64,000 bases of DNA, taken from Jannaschia aquimarina. Lineage in GTDB: Bacteria; Pseudomonadota; Alphaproteobacteria; Rhodobacterales; Rhodobacteraceae. A model generated the notes under the pieces. That model searched no databases and was not told where the DNA came from. It saw only the letters and a list, made by a program, of their open reading frames with translations. Numbering within the stretch: position 1 is the first letter of the stretch; each line of letters begins with the position of its first letter. The stretch is from assembly GCF_000877395.1 (NCBI RefSeq), contig NZ_JYFE01000081.1:62001-126000 (forward strand), written 5' to 3'. The translations under genes and the position numbers were made by a program. Positions 9,061 through 17,600 of the stretch are shown piece after piece.

Positions 9061-9951
9061 ATGATCGTCGAGCATCCGGGCCGCCTGCGCCTCAAGAAGA
9101 TCGCCGCCCATGGCTTTCTGATCGGGTTCCTTGTCCTGATCATGTTCCCCTTTCTCGTCGTCGTCTCGATCTCGTTCCGCGAGGGGAACTTCACGACCGG
9201 TTCGCTCCTGCCCGAGAATCCGACGCTGGAGCATTGGTATCTCGCCTTCGGGCTCGACTATGTGCGCGCCGACGGAACGGTGGTCGAGCCGCCCTACCCG
9301 GTCCTGCGCTGGATGTGGAACAGCGTGAAGATCGGCCTCGTCGCCTCGGCGGGGATCGTGGCGCTGGCGACGATCTCGGCCTACGCCTTCTCGCGCATCC
9401 GGTTCCGCGGGCGGGCGGGGATGCTGGACGCGCTCTTCATCATCCAGATGTTTCCGACGACGCTAATGCTGGTCGCGCTCTTCGCGATCTTCGACAATCT
9501 GGGCGAGGTCACCCCGATCCTCGGCATCGACGCCCACACGGCCCTGATCCTGATCTACATGAGTCAGATCACCCTGCATGTCTGGACCATCAAGGGCTAT
9601 TTCGACGCGCTCGATCCTGCGCTGGACAAAGCCGCCCAGATCGACGGCGCGACGCCCTGGCAAACCTTCCGGCACGTGTTCCTGCCGCTCGCGGTGCCCA
9701 TCGTGGCGGTCGTCTTCGTGCTCAGCTTCATCGGAGTGATCAACGACTACCCCATTGCCTCGGTGCTGCTGCGCTCCGAAGAGCAACTGACCCTCGCCGT
9801 GGGCTCGCGCCTCTATCTCAACGAGTTCCGCTATCTCTGGGGGGATTTCGCCGCCGCCGCGATCCTGTCCGGGTTGCCGATCACGGTCGTCTTCATGATC
9901 GCGCAGCGCTACCTCGTCGCGGGCCTGTCGGAGGGGGCGGTCAAGGGCTGA
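9061..9951 (+). CDS. malG: Maltose ABC transporter permease MalG
   Basis: A 296-residue inner-membrane permease that pairs with MalF. The ATG at 9061 is preferred over an upstream frame extension because GAGAGGA lies at 9047-9053 and the protein then begins like MalG (MIVEHPGRLRLKKIAAHGF). Six membrane segments are apparent. The EAA coupling loop is LDKAAQIDGATPWQTFRHVFLP near residue 200. The C-terminus ends LVAGLSEGAVKG, which is the MalG tail type known to reach into the binding site. It is the last gene of malEFG; no glycoside hydrolase gene follows. Confidence 0.9.
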   Translation: MIVEHPGRLRLKKIAAHGFLIGFLVLIMFPFLVVVSISFREGNFTTGSLLPENPTLEHWYLAFGLDYVRADGTVVEPPYPVLRWMWNSVKIGLVASAGIVALATISAYAFSRIRFRGRAGMLDALFIIQMFPTTLMLVALFAIFDNLGEVTPILGIDAHTALILIYMSQITLHVWTIKGYFDALDPALDKAAQIDGATPWQTFRHVFLPLAVPIVAVVFVLSFIGVINDYPIASVLLRSEEQLTLAVGSRLYLNEFRYLWGDFAAAAILSGLPITVVFMIAQRYLVAGLSEGAVKG

Positions 9952-10258
9952 GGCCCGTTCCCATCCCCGATCGAATTGCGGCACGACCATATCCGTCGCC
10001 ATCTGGCTTGATCGGATCACGTCACGTCCGGTTGCAGCGCGGGCACATCTGAAACGCACGGTCCTACGGGACGCGGCAAATCCGTGCTTCGTCCGCAAGA
10101 CCCGACTTCATTGCGTCATTGCGACACCTTATCCGCATCTCCCATCTCGGCGGCACCGGCAATGGGGCTGACGGCTGTTCCGCGGTGCGGGCCCCGCGAG
10201 ACGTGGCCACCTCGTGCCCGGACCTCGGCGGGGGTGTCCCGCCGGGCGGCGCTTGGCG
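9952..10258. other. Intergenic region between malG and apt
   Basis: These 307 bases separate the convergent malG and apt genes. No convincing frame is present. The only structure I see is a short hairpin next to apt, listed separately. Confidence 0.6.
10227..10243 (-). terminator. Hairpin downstream of apt
   Basis: GGCGGG at 10227-10232 pairs with CCCGCC at 10238-10243 around a five-base loop. It lies 15 bases past the apt stop in the direction of apt transcription. There is no T-run, so this is a weak terminator candidate. Confidence 0.35.
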
Positions 10259-10795
10259 TCAATCGCCCTCGAACGCGCAGAGCGCGTGGACGGGCTGCCC
10301 CATCGCTTCCAGCCGGGCGCGGCCGCCCAGATCGGGCAGGTCGATGACGAAGGCGCTGGCCACGACCTCTGCGCCCAGCCGCTCCAAAAGCTTGATCCCG
10401 GCTTCGGCCGTCCCGCCGGTGGCGAGCAGATCGTCCACCATCAGGACCTTCGCCCCGGCCTCCAGCGCGTCGACATGGATCTCCATCACCGCCTCGCCGT
10501 ATTCGAGCGCATAGGCCTGCTCGTAGGTCTCGCCGGGCAGCTTGCCCTTCTTGCGCACCGGCACGAAGCCCGTGCCCAGTTGATGCGCGACCGCCCCGCC
10601 CAGAATGAAGCCACGCGCCTCCAGCCCCGCGACCGCGTCGATCGTCTGACCGGCGAACGGGGCGAGCAACTGGTCGACGGCCAGCCGCATCCCGCGCGGG
10701 TCGGCGAACAGCGTCGTAACGTCTCGGAACATGATCCCCTTGGCGGGAAAGTCGGGGATCGTACGGATGTAGTCGCGGACGGTCTTGGACTGCAT
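10259..10795 (-). CDS. apt: Adenine phosphoribosyltransferase
   Basis: A 178-residue cytosolic purine-salvage enzyme that converts adenine and PRPP to AMP and pyrophosphate. Visible are the family N-terminus [20 protein letters not shown], the substrate loop [12 protein letters not shown], and the PRPP-binding motif [16 protein letters not shown]. Length matches bacterial Apt (170-180). It lies just downstream of the DUF2927 and mtnP genes on the same strand. The placement makes metabolic sense because MtnP releases adenine from methylthioadenosine, which Apt would recycle. Confidence 0.95.
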   Translation of the reverse strand: MQSKTVRDYIRTIPDFPAKGIMFRDVTTLFADPRGMRLAVDQLLAPFAGQTIDAVAGLEARGFILGGAVAHQLGTGFVPVRKKGKLPGETYEQAYALEYGEAVMEIHVDALEAGAKVLMVDDLLATGGTAEAGIKLLERLGAEVVASAFVIDLPDLGGRARLEAMGQPVHALCAFEGD

Positions 10796-10875
10796 CGGGG
10801 CCTCTTGCGCTCAGGGCGCCAACACAGCGCCCGCACCGGGTTAGCCGCCCCGGCCGGGCGGATCAACGGCCCGGT

Positions 10876-11526
10876 TCAGCTATCCGGGTCATCCCCGTAA
10901 TGGCGTCGCAGAGCCATCGCATCGCGCCCTTCGAGGCGGACGACATCGTTCCCGTCCTCCGCGAACAGGGATCCGTCCGCACCAGGGCCCTGGAGATCGG
11001 TCATGAGGCCGGTCGCCTGAACCACCTCCTCCAGCAGGATCGAGGCGACTTCGTCCTCCGGCGCAAAGGCAGAGATCGCGATCGCCCCGCGCAGGATCTC
11101 CCCGTCCCGGGACGTCAGCGCGACACGGCCAAGCTCCAGAAGCGCGCCGTCGAGTTCGGGCAACCCGGTCCCGTCGATCACGTGGTAGGGCGGCGTGGCC
11201 ACGATGTGGACGGAGACATCCGGCCGCCGGTCTTCGCGCGTGACGCGCAACGGCAGATCCAGGGCGTTGATCTGTGCCAGCGCGCCGTCCAGCGCGGATC
11301 CGTAATATGCAAGGCGCGCATCGTTTCGCCCCGCGACCTGCGCCAGCCCGAATGAGACCGTCCGTCCCGGCCAGCGCAGGAACGGCTTGCCGCATTCCCC
11401 ACCGGGAGGGGCCGCGCAGGCCACCGCGCGGTAGAAGGCGGTCTCGTCGATCCCGGCCGGCAACTCGACGAATTCCTGCGCCATGGCCGATGCGGGAAGG
11501 ACGGCGATGAGGACGGTGCGCCTCAC
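10876..11526 (-). CDS. Secreted DUF2927 domain protein
   Basis: A 216-residue protein with an N-terminal signal peptide (RRTVLIAVLPASAMA before QEF). The GTG start at 11526 overlaps the mtnP stop as GTGA, so translation is coupled to mtnP; a longer upstream frame is a shadow inside mtnP. The segment SILLEEVVQATGLMTDLQGP matches the E-E-x-x-Q-A-x-G-L-x-x-D signature of DUF2927, a family common in Rhodobacteraceae whose function is unknown. In many members a His precedes the paired glutamates, suggesting a metallopeptidase-like site; here that position is Leu. Its location in the mtnP-apt operon says nothing certain about function. Confidence 0.75.
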   Translation of the reverse strand: MRRTVLIAVLPASAMAQEFVELPAGIDETAFYRAVACAAPPGGECGKPFLRWPGRTVSFGLAQVAGRNDARLAYYGSALDGALAQINALDLPLRVTREDRRPDVSVHIVATPPYHVIDGTGLPELDGALLELGRVALTSRDGEILRGAIAISAFAPEDEVASILLEEVVQATGLMTDLQGPGADGSLFAEDGNDVVRLEGRDAMALRRHYGDDPDS

Positions 11527-12377
11527 ACGACGCGGCCCGCGACGACCCGGAGACGTTCGATCAGGGCCGGGTCCCGCGCCTCCGGCGCGGTCATGATCGC
11601 ATGATCCAGCGCGGTCGCGCACCCGGTTCCGCACGAGGCATCCAGATGCGCGGGCAGGGCCGCCACTGTCGCCCGCGCGAGATGGGCATTCGCCTTCAGC
11701 GTCGCGATGATCTCGGCGATCTCGACGGCGCCATGATCGGGATGCCAGCTGTCGTAGTCGGTGACCATCGCGATGGTGGCGTAATGCAGCTCGGCTTCGC
11801 GGGCGAGCCGGGCTTCGGGCATGTTCGTCATGCCGATCACGTCGCAGCCCCAGGCGCGGTAGAGCGCCGATTCCGCGAGGCTGCTGAATTGCGGGCCCTC
11901 CATCGCCAGATAGATCCCGCCCTCATGGACCGTGGCGCCCGCCTCGCGCGCAGCGGCCGCGCAGGCGGTGGCGAGCGTGTCGCAGATCGGATGGGCGAGG
12001 CTGACATGCGCGACGCAGCCGGTCCCAAAGAAGCTGGCGGGGCGGCCGCGCGTACGGTCGACGAACTGGTCGACGACGACGAAGTGCCCGGGCGCCATCT
12101 CCTCGCGGAAGGAGCCGACGGCCGAGACGCTGACGACATGGGTCGCGCCCAGGGATTTCAGCGCGGCGATGTTGGCGAGGTAGGGGATCGTCGCCGGATC
12201 GTGGACATGGCCCCGCCCGTGGCGCGGCAGGAACAGCACGCGCAGACCGCCCAGCGTCCCGTCGAGGATCTCGTCGGAGGGCGCGCCCCAGGGCGTGTCG
12301 ACCGCGCGCCATGCGCCGTCCAGCCCCTCTATGCCATAAAGGCCCGATCCGCCGATGATGCCGAGAACTGGATCCAT
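11523..12377 (-). CDS. mtnP: S-methyl-5'-thioadenosine phosphorylase
   Basis: A 284-residue cytosolic phosphorylase that cleaves methylthioadenosine, a by-product of polyamine and quorum-signal synthesis, to adenine and methylthioribose-1-phosphate. It begins with the family signature LGIIGGSGLYGIEGL and contains the phosphate-binding FLPRHGRGH, then IYLAMEGPQFSS and VIGMTNMPEARLAREAEL typical of MtnP/PNP. Length agrees with family members (280-290). It heads the mtnP / DUF2927 / apt group, and the spacing suggests one operon for MTA and adenine salvage. Confidence 0.95.
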   Translation of the reverse strand: MDPVLGIIGGSGLYGIEGLDGAWRAVDTPWGAPSDEILDGTLGGLRVLFLPRHGRGHVHDPATIPYLANIAALKSLGATHVVSVSAVGSFREEMAPGHFVVVDQFVDRTRGRPASFFGTGCVAHVSLAHPICDTLATACAAAAREAGATVHEGGIYLAMEGPQFSSLAESALYRAWGCDVIGMTNMPEARLAREAELHYATIAMVTDYDSWHPDHGAVEIAEIIATLKANAHLARATVAALPAHLDASCGTGCATALDHAIMTAPEARDPALIERLRVVAGRVV

Positions 12378-12802
12378 CCGAAGCTCCTTCCACGATAGAG
12401 CCTAGCGGATGGGCGCGCGCCGGCCAGTCCCGCTTTCGCATCGTGACGAAGGCATGATCCGGACAGGTCGGGTCGAGAGCGTCGCCCGGGCAATCGAGAG
12501 AAGGCGTGCCGAGCGGGTCCGGGCCGACGGTTCCAAAGTGCGTGAGGCGATGCTGCTGCCGGACCGCCCGCCGCCCCGACCGCCCCTGAAAGGCAAAGTC
12601 GTGCATCTTGCGATTGCGACAGTCGAAAACCCCGGCGCGTAAACGGTTTGGTAAGAATTCGCAGCCAAAGTCGGAGTGTGGCCTCGCAGACGGTCACCCA
12701 TTCCCCCCCGCGCCCCGCCTCCCCCAGGTGGGGCGCACCTATTTTGGGCGGACGCAGGTGGGGCGCAGCCGGCGAAGCCATCCCTTCCGAGGGGCCGCTG
12801 AC
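12378..12802. other. Intergenic region with short direct repeats
   Basis: These 425 bases lie between the FAD-linked oxidase stop and the mtnP start. No frame looks like a real gene. A 13-base direct repeat (CAGGTGGGGCGCA) occurs at 12725-12737 and 12755-12767. The right-hand part should contain the mtnP promoter, but I cannot place -35/-10 boxes with confidence. Confidence 0.5.
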
Positions 12803-14200
12803 TCACCCGGCGCGCAGGACCGCACCGGGGTTCATGATCCCCTTCGGATCGAGCGCCGCCTTGATCGAGCGCATCGCCGTCAGTTTCGCCGGATCGCCGT
12901 AGCGTTCCAGATCCTCGACCTTCAGGCGGCCCACCCCATGTTCGGCGGCGACGGACCCGCCCATGTCGTGGACCAGATCGTGGACCGCACGCTTGATCGC
13001 GTCGCGGTCGTCCTGATGATCCTCGCGGGTCCGGCCGGGCACCGGGAACACGTTCCAATGCAGGTTGCCGTCCCCCACATGGCCGAAGCAGTTGATGCGG
13101 AACCGTCCGATGGGATCCAGCACCGCCGGCGCGCGGTCGATGAAGGCCGCGAGCTTGCCGAGAGGCACGGAGATATCGTGACTGCTGACAGCGCCCACGG
13201 CCCGGTTGGCGGCTGGGATCGATTCGCGCACGGCCCAGAAGTCGGTCCGCTGCCCCTCCGATTGGGCGATCACCCCGTCCGAGGCCAGACCCCGCTCCAC
13301 CGCCGCTTCGAACAGCCCTTCGAGGGCCGCTTGCGGGTCCCCCGCAAGGCCCAGATCGACCAGGACGGACCATTCCGGCTGGCCCAGCGGCAGCCGCACC
13401 TGAGGCAGGTGTTCCGCGAGGAACTCCAGGCCCTGCCTGCCGATCAGCTCGAACGCGCTGACGCCTTCCCCGACCCGATCCCGCGCGAGGTTCAGCAGGT
13501 CCAGCGCGGCGGCGGGCGACGGCACGACGAACATCGCCGCGGCCCGCGCGGGCGGGCGCGGATGCAGCTTGAGCGTCGCCGCCGTGATCAGGCCCAGCGT
13601 TCCCTCGGCGCCCACCAACAGGTGGCGCAGATCGTAACCCGCATTGTCCTTGCGAAGCGGCGACAGGCCCCGGAGAACCGATCCATCCGGCAGAACCGCC
13701 TCCAATCCCAGACACAGATCGCGCGCATTGCCGTAGCGCAGGACATTCACGCCGCCCGCATTGGTGGCGAGGATCCCCCCGATCCGCGCGCTGCCCTGAG
13801 CCGCGATGGTCAGGGGAAACAGGCGGTCGGCCTCTGCGGCCGCCTCGTGCACGTTCTGGAGGATCACGCCCGCCTCGGCGACCAGCGCGTTCTCGACCGG
13901 ATCGACGCTGCGGATCGCCGCCATCCTCTCCATCGAGACGACGACCGGCTCGAACCCGTCGCCGATCTGGCCGCCGACCAGCCCGGTGCCGCCGCCATAG
14001 GGGACGATTGGAACGCCCGCCTCGGCGCAGGCGCGCACGATTGTCGAGACCTGCTCGACGTTCTCAGGCGCAATCAGCAGGCCGCCGCGCGCGATGAAGC
14101 GGCCGCGCGGCTCTTCGAGATAGCGCGATTCGAGATCGCGGAAGACGGCAGCGGGAAGGGCCGCGCGCAGCGCGGGCTCGACGGCGGAGGCTGGGGTCAT
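12803..14200 (-). CDS. FAD-binding oxidase/dehydrogenase of the GlcD / D-lactate / D-2-hydroxyglutarate type
   Basis: A 465-residue flavoprotein of the PCMH FAD-binding / FAD-oxidase C family. Visible are the FAD pyrophosphate loop VPYGGGTGLVGG, then ILATNAGGVNVLRYGNARD, HLLVGAEGTLGLIT, and near the C-terminus HVGDGNLHWNVFP and AAEHGVGRLK. The two His in the HVGDGNLH segment are the usual metal-binding residues of the C-terminal domain. The family oxidises D-2-hydroxy acids (glycolate, D-lactate, D-2-hydroxyglutarate) with electrons passed to an acceptor; which one is used here is not decided by the sequence. It overlaps the upstream metallo-hydrolase gene by four bases (ATGA). A FMN-linked L-lactate-type enzyme lies two genes upstream. 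Confidence 0.85.
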   Translation of the reverse strand: MTPASAVEPALRAALPAAVFRDLESRYLEEPRGRFIARGGLLIAPENVEQVSTIVRACAEAGVPIVPYGGGTGLVGGQIGDGFEPVVVSMERMAAIRSVDPVENALVAEAGVILQNVHEAAAEADRLFPLTIAAQGSARIGGILATNAGGVNVLRYGNARDLCLGLEAVLPDGSVLRGLSPLRKDNAGYDLRHLLVGAEGTLGLITAATLKLHPRPPARAAAMFVVPSPAAALDLLNLARDRVGEGVSAFELIGRQGLEFLAEHLPQVRLPLGQPEWSVLVDLGLAGDPQAALEGLFEAAVERGLASDGVIAQSEGQRTDFWAVRESIPAANRAVGAVSSHDISVPLGKLAAFIDRAPAVLDPIGRFRINCFGHVGDGNLHWNVFPVPGRTREDHQDDRDAIKRAVHDLVHDMGGSVAAEHGVGRLKVEDLERYGDPAKLTAMRSIKAALDPKGIMNPGAVLRAG

Positions 14201-15018
14201 TCCGGCTGGCTCAGGAAGCGCGGCGGCAGGACGATGATCGTGGGCTGCGACGGCAGATCGCGCAGGGAGACCTCGAGATGGCTTTCGGCGCGCCGCTCGA
14301 CAGGGAAGGCGCCGCTCATCTCGTCGAGGAAGCGCTGTAGCGTGCCCTCGCCGAACCAGTGCATCGGGATCACCACGCTGGACCGCAGGCGCGTCAGCAC
14401 ACGCGTCAGCGTCTCGTGCGGCAGGGTCAGCCCGCCATCGACGGGCGCCATCACCACGTCGAGCCGGCCCAACGCGGCATATTGCTCTTCCGAGGGCTCG
14501 TGGTGGAGGTGGCCCAGGTGACCGATGCAGAGGCCGCCCACTTCGAAGACGAAGATCGAGTTGCCGTTCTCCTCCCCTCCCCGTCCGGGCCTAAGGTCGG
14601 TGGAGACGGAGCGAACCAGCAACTCGCCCAGATCGACGTAATGGTCGACGGGCGTACCGGGCCGGTCGGACCAGCCGGGCAGAACGTGGGGGATGGACGG
14701 GTCCGGGTCGGGTGTCCAATGGGTGATGTGGCCGCGATTCATCGTCACCACGTCCGGCACGGGCACGCCCGCTCCGATGAAGCCGTTGTAATCGGTCACC
14801 GCGCGCAAGCCGCCCGGCGTCTCAATCAGGAACATGGAATGGTCGACGTAGTTCAACCGCACCGTGAACTCGTCCGGCAGCGGCGCGCCGTAAGCCGCGC
14901 GCCAGACCTTCACGCCGGGCACCTCGGCGACGGCGATGCAATGGCTGGGACGCCTCTCCTGCGCGGCGGCGGGCAGGGCAAGGGCGGCGGTCAGCAGGGC
15001 GAGGAGCGTTCGGATCAT
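14197..15018 (-). CDS. Secreted metallo-beta-lactamase-fold hydrolase
   Basis: A 273-residue protein with a signal peptide (MIRTLLALLTAALALPAAA before QER). The fold is suggested by LNYVDHSMFLIETPGG (a start resembling UlaG/RomA-type hydrolases) and by MNRGHITHWTPD, GLCIGHLGHLHH and VVIPMHWFGEG, which supply the His ligands expected of the metallo-beta-lactamase superfamily. The canonical HxHxDH is altered, as in the UlaG-like branch where the first motif is often NRGHITHW-like. The enzyme would act in the periplasm. Substrate unknown. It is coupled to the downstream oxidase gene by an ATGA overlap. Confidence 0.75.
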   Translation of the reverse strand: MIRTLLALLTAALALPAAAQERRPSHCIAVAEVPGVKVWRAAYGAPLPDEFTVRLNYVDHSMFLIETPGGLRAVTDYNGFIGAGVPVPDVVTMNRGHITHWTPDPDPSIPHVLPGWSDRPGTPVDHYVDLGELLVRSVSTDLRPGRGGEENGNSIFVFEVGGLCIGHLGHLHHEPSEEQYAALGRLDVVMAPVDGGLTLPHETLTRVLTRLRSSVVIPMHWFGEGTLQRFLDEMSGAFPVERRAESHLEVSLRDLPSQPTIIVLPPRFLSQPE

Positions 15019-15101
15019 GGCGGGTCCCTCCGCCCCAGAAGTCTAGGGGACTGGGCCGGGATGCCAAGCCCGGACAGGGCCATGCGGCGGCTTCTCCGGG
15101 C

Positions 15102-16280
15102 TCAGCCTTCGGATCGGGCGGTCGATGCCTGCGAACCGAGCAGCCGCGTCGCCGCGTCCTGCGGCCGTGTGATGCCGAGTTGCGCCATGTTCGAGCGCAT
15201 GTCGTCGGACAGGATGTGCACCAGATGATCGACGCCCTTCGGTCCAAGCGCGGCCAGCGCAAAGTACCAGGCCTTGCCCAGGAACACGAAGTCGGCGCCA
15301 AGCGCATAGGCCCGGAGGATGTCCAGCCCGCCCCGGAGACCGGAGCAGTAGAAGACACGCGCCCGGCCCGCGACCGCGGCCGCCACCTCGCGCAGATTTT
15401 CGATGGCGGCGGGCCCGCCCTCGAATTGGCGGCCGGAATGGTTCGAGACCCAGATACCGTCGACGCCGAGCTTCAGCAGGCGTTCGGCGTCCGCGCCCTC
15501 CTGCACACCCTTCACGACCAGCGGGCCGTCCCATTCCTCGCGCAGCGCGGCGATATATGCGTCGTCCGGGTAGCCTCGGATCAGGCGGCCCGCATGGACG
15601 AAGGCGTCTGCACCCGACAGATCCTTCAGATAGCTTTCGGGAAAGACCATGCGCGGCTTTCGCCCCTTGCCGACGCGGGCATGCCCGATCGACCAGGCCG
15701 GGTTCAGGATCATGTCCCGCACCATTCCGGGGGTGATGATCGGCGGCATGGAGATGTTGGCCCGTCGCTGACGCTCCCGCCGGCTTTCTCCGGGAACGTC
15801 GACGGTCACGACCAGCACCTTCCAGCCGGACGCGGCGATGCGGCGCAGCATGTCGCGGCGTATGCCGGCATCGTTGACCGGATAATGCTGGAACCAGCCC
15901 AGATCCCCGGCGATGGGGCCCGTCGCCTCCGGATCGACGGTGGCGACCGTACTCTGGCCGTAGGGAATCCCGTGACGCACGGCGGCCCGGGCGAGGTGGC
16001 GTTCCGCGTCGGGCCAGATCAGGCCCGCATAGCCGACCGGGGCGATCCCGAAGGGCAGCGGGTGATCGTCGAAGGCACGGGCGGACAGGTCGAACTCGAG
16101 CGGCCCGCGCAGGATCGCGGGTTGAAAGCGAACCGCGTCGAGACCCGCGTGGTTCATCCGCACGCCGCCTTCGGTCCCGGTGCCGCTGTCCACGTATTCG
16201 AAGGCGAATTTGGGCAGCCGTCTGCGGGCCGATGCGCGCAGATCGGAGATGGCGGGATGGGACAGGTCGAGATCGGGCAT
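15102..16280 (-). CDS. lldD: FMN-dependent alpha-hydroxy acid dehydrogenase (L-lactate dehydrogenase type)
   Basis: A 392-residue flavoprotein of the LldD / glycolate oxidase family, normally membrane-associated and quinone-linked when acting on L-lactate. Visible are RLPKFAFEYVDSGTGTEGG at the N-terminus, PFGIAPVGYAGL for FMN contact, LVVTVDVPGESRRERQRR, the LVVKGVQEGADAERL lysine strand, and the active-site signature WVSNHSGRQFEGGPA with the catalytic His. A Tyr at the N-terminal FEYVD position is also conserved. L-lactate is the commonest substrate, but mandelate or other hydroxy acids are possible. It precedes the hydrolase and the FAD oxidase on the same strand, which suggests a hydroxy-acid utilisation group. 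Confidence 0.8.
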   Translation of the reverse strand: MPDLDLSHPAISDLRASARRRLPKFAFEYVDSGTGTEGGVRMNHAGLDAVRFQPAILRGPLEFDLSARAFDDHPLPFGIAPVGYAGLIWPDAERHLARAAVRHGIPYGQSTVATVDPEATGPIAGDLGWFQHYPVNDAGIRRDMLRRIAASGWKVLVVTVDVPGESRRERQRRANISMPPIITPGMVRDMILNPAWSIGHARVGKGRKPRMVFPESYLKDLSGADAFVHAGRLIRGYPDDAYIAALREEWDGPLVVKGVQEGADAERLLKLGVDGIWVSNHSGRQFEGGPAAIENLREVAAAVAGRARVFYCSGLRGGLDILRAYALGADFVFLGKAWYFALAALGPKGVDHLVHILSDDMRSNMAQLGITRPQDAATRLLGSQASTARSEG

Positions 16281-16335
16281 CGGCGCGGACAGTGCCGCGG
16301 CACGGGGCGCCTGTCGAGATGGCGCGGCGAAGGCG

Positions 16336-16932
16336 TCAGATCAGCGGCGCCACCGACGGCCAGAGGGACGCGACGAGCAGCCCCGCCATCGTCCAGTTGA
16401 ATGCCCGCAGCCGCGCGGGCGAGGTCAGCCACCGCGCCATCCCCTGCCCGAGCAAGGTCCAGCTTCCGACGCTGGGCAGGTTCACCGCCGTGAAGATCAC
16501 CGCGACCGCCGCCACGGACCAGAGGGCGCCGGTCGAATAGAGCGACAGCGCCGTCAGCGCCATCGTCCACGCCTTCGGGTTCACCCACTGAAACGCCGCC
16601 GCCTGCAGGAAGGTCAGCGGGCGCCCCGCTTCGGCACCCGGTTCGGGCGGGGCCGCATTGGCGATCCTCCAGGCCAGCCAGAGCAGGTAGAGAACCGATA
16701 GCGCCGCGAGGATCAGCTTGGCCGCGGGGAAGATCTCGAACAGTCCGGCGAGGCCGAGCCCGACGCACACGATCATGAAGCCGAAGCCCAGCCCGACGCC
16801 CAGCATGTGCGGAACCGTTCGGCGAAGGCCGAAATTGGCGCCGGACGCCATCAGCATGAGATTGTTCGGCCCCGGTGTGATCGAGGTGACGAAGGCGAAG
16901 CCGACAAGGGCGAGGGCAAGATCGGGCGTCAT
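16336..16932 (-). CDS. LysE/RhtB family amino-acid exporter
   Basis: A 198-residue membrane protein with about six hydrophobic segments. The N-terminal signature FVTSITPGPNNLMLMASG is diagnostic of LysE/RhtB translocators. An in-frame ATG further upstream (17013) is rejected because it would overlap the divergent regulator gene and its palindrome; the ATG at 16932 gives the usual MTPDLALAL start. It is divergent from an Lrp/AsnC regulator, the classic arrangement in which the regulator senses an amino acid and controls export. Which amino acid is exported is unknown. Confidence 0.85.
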   Translation of the reverse strand: MTPDLALALVGFAFVTSITPGPNNLMLMASGANFGLRRTVPHMLGVGLGFGFMIVCVGLGLAGLFEIFPAAKLILAALSVLYLLWLAWRIANAAPPEPGAEAGRPLTFLQAAAFQWVNPKAWTMALTALSLYSTGALWSVAAVAVIFTAVNLPSVGSWTLLGQGMARWLTSPARLRAFNWTMAGLLVASLWPSVAPLI

Positions 16933-16981
16933 GCGCAAGTTCTGCCATACGGCCGGCGACAGATCCTTGCTTTCTTTGCGA

Positions 16982-16997
16982 TTGCATAGGTATGCAA
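16982..16997. promoter_or_regulatory. Palindromic operator between the exporter and Lrp-type regulator genes
   Basis: TTGCATA at 16982-16988 and its exact reverse complement TATGCAA at 16991-16997 are separated by GG. It lies 7 bases before the regulator ATG and 49 bases before the exporter ATG, in their shared divergent promoter region. A site for the adjacent Lrp/AsnC protein is the simplest reading. Confidence 0.55.
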
Positions 16998-17004
16998 GCA
17001 ATCC

Positions 17005-17457
17005 ATGCATCAAACTGACGAGATCGACCGCAGGATATTGCGCGAGCTATCGCGGGACGGACGCTTGTCGAACCAGGCGCTCTCGGATCGCATTGCGCTT
17101 TCGCCCTCGGCCACGCTCCGGCGGGTGCAGGCGCTAGAGCGTGCGGGCATCATCCGCGGCTATCGTGCCATCGTGGATCCAGTCGGGACCGGGATCGGAT
17201 TTACCGCCTATATCGCCGTCGGCCTGAACGATCACACCAAGGCCGGGCAGGAGGCGTTCGAACGCGCCGTCGCCCGCTCGCCCGAAGTGCGCGAATGTCA
17301 CAACATCACCGGCACGGTCGAATACCTGCTGCGGGTCGAGGCGGCCGATCTGGCCGCCTACAAGCACTTCCACACCGAGGTGCTGGGCGTCCTGCCCCAG
17401 GTCCATTCGCTGACCACCTACGTCGTCATGGGCAGCCCCAAGGACGAGCGCGCCTGA
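17005..17457 (+). CDS. Lrp/AsnC family transcriptional regulator
   Basis: A 150-residue DNA-binding protein. Residues 1-60 form the AsnC-type helix-turn-helix (EIDRRILRELSRDGRLSNQA, LSPSATLRRVQALERAGII). Residues about 65-145 form the ligand-binding RAM domain (TAYIAVGLNDHT, VRECHNITGTVEYLLRVEA). It is divergent from the LysE-type exporter with a perfect palindrome between them, so local and autoregulation are likely. The start codon has no good Shine-Dalgarno site because the palindrome occupies that place. Confidence 0.9.
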   Translation: MHQTDEIDRRILRELSRDGRLSNQALSDRIALSPSATLRRVQALERAGIIRGYRAIVDPVGTGIGFTAYIAVGLNDHTKAGQEAFERAVARSPEVRECHNITGTVEYLLRVEAADLAAYKHFHTEVLGVLPQVHSLTTYVVMGSPKDERA

Positions 17458-17600
17458 TCTCCAGAGGTAAGGTTTCCCTTAGGTAAGGAATCCCGGACCG
17501 GCGCCCGGCCTGGCCTTCGGTTAACTTTCGCGTGGCTCCGGGTCGCTCGTTTCCCGTGTGCCCCGATGTAACGATTAACGATTTCATGAGGAGACCGGCC

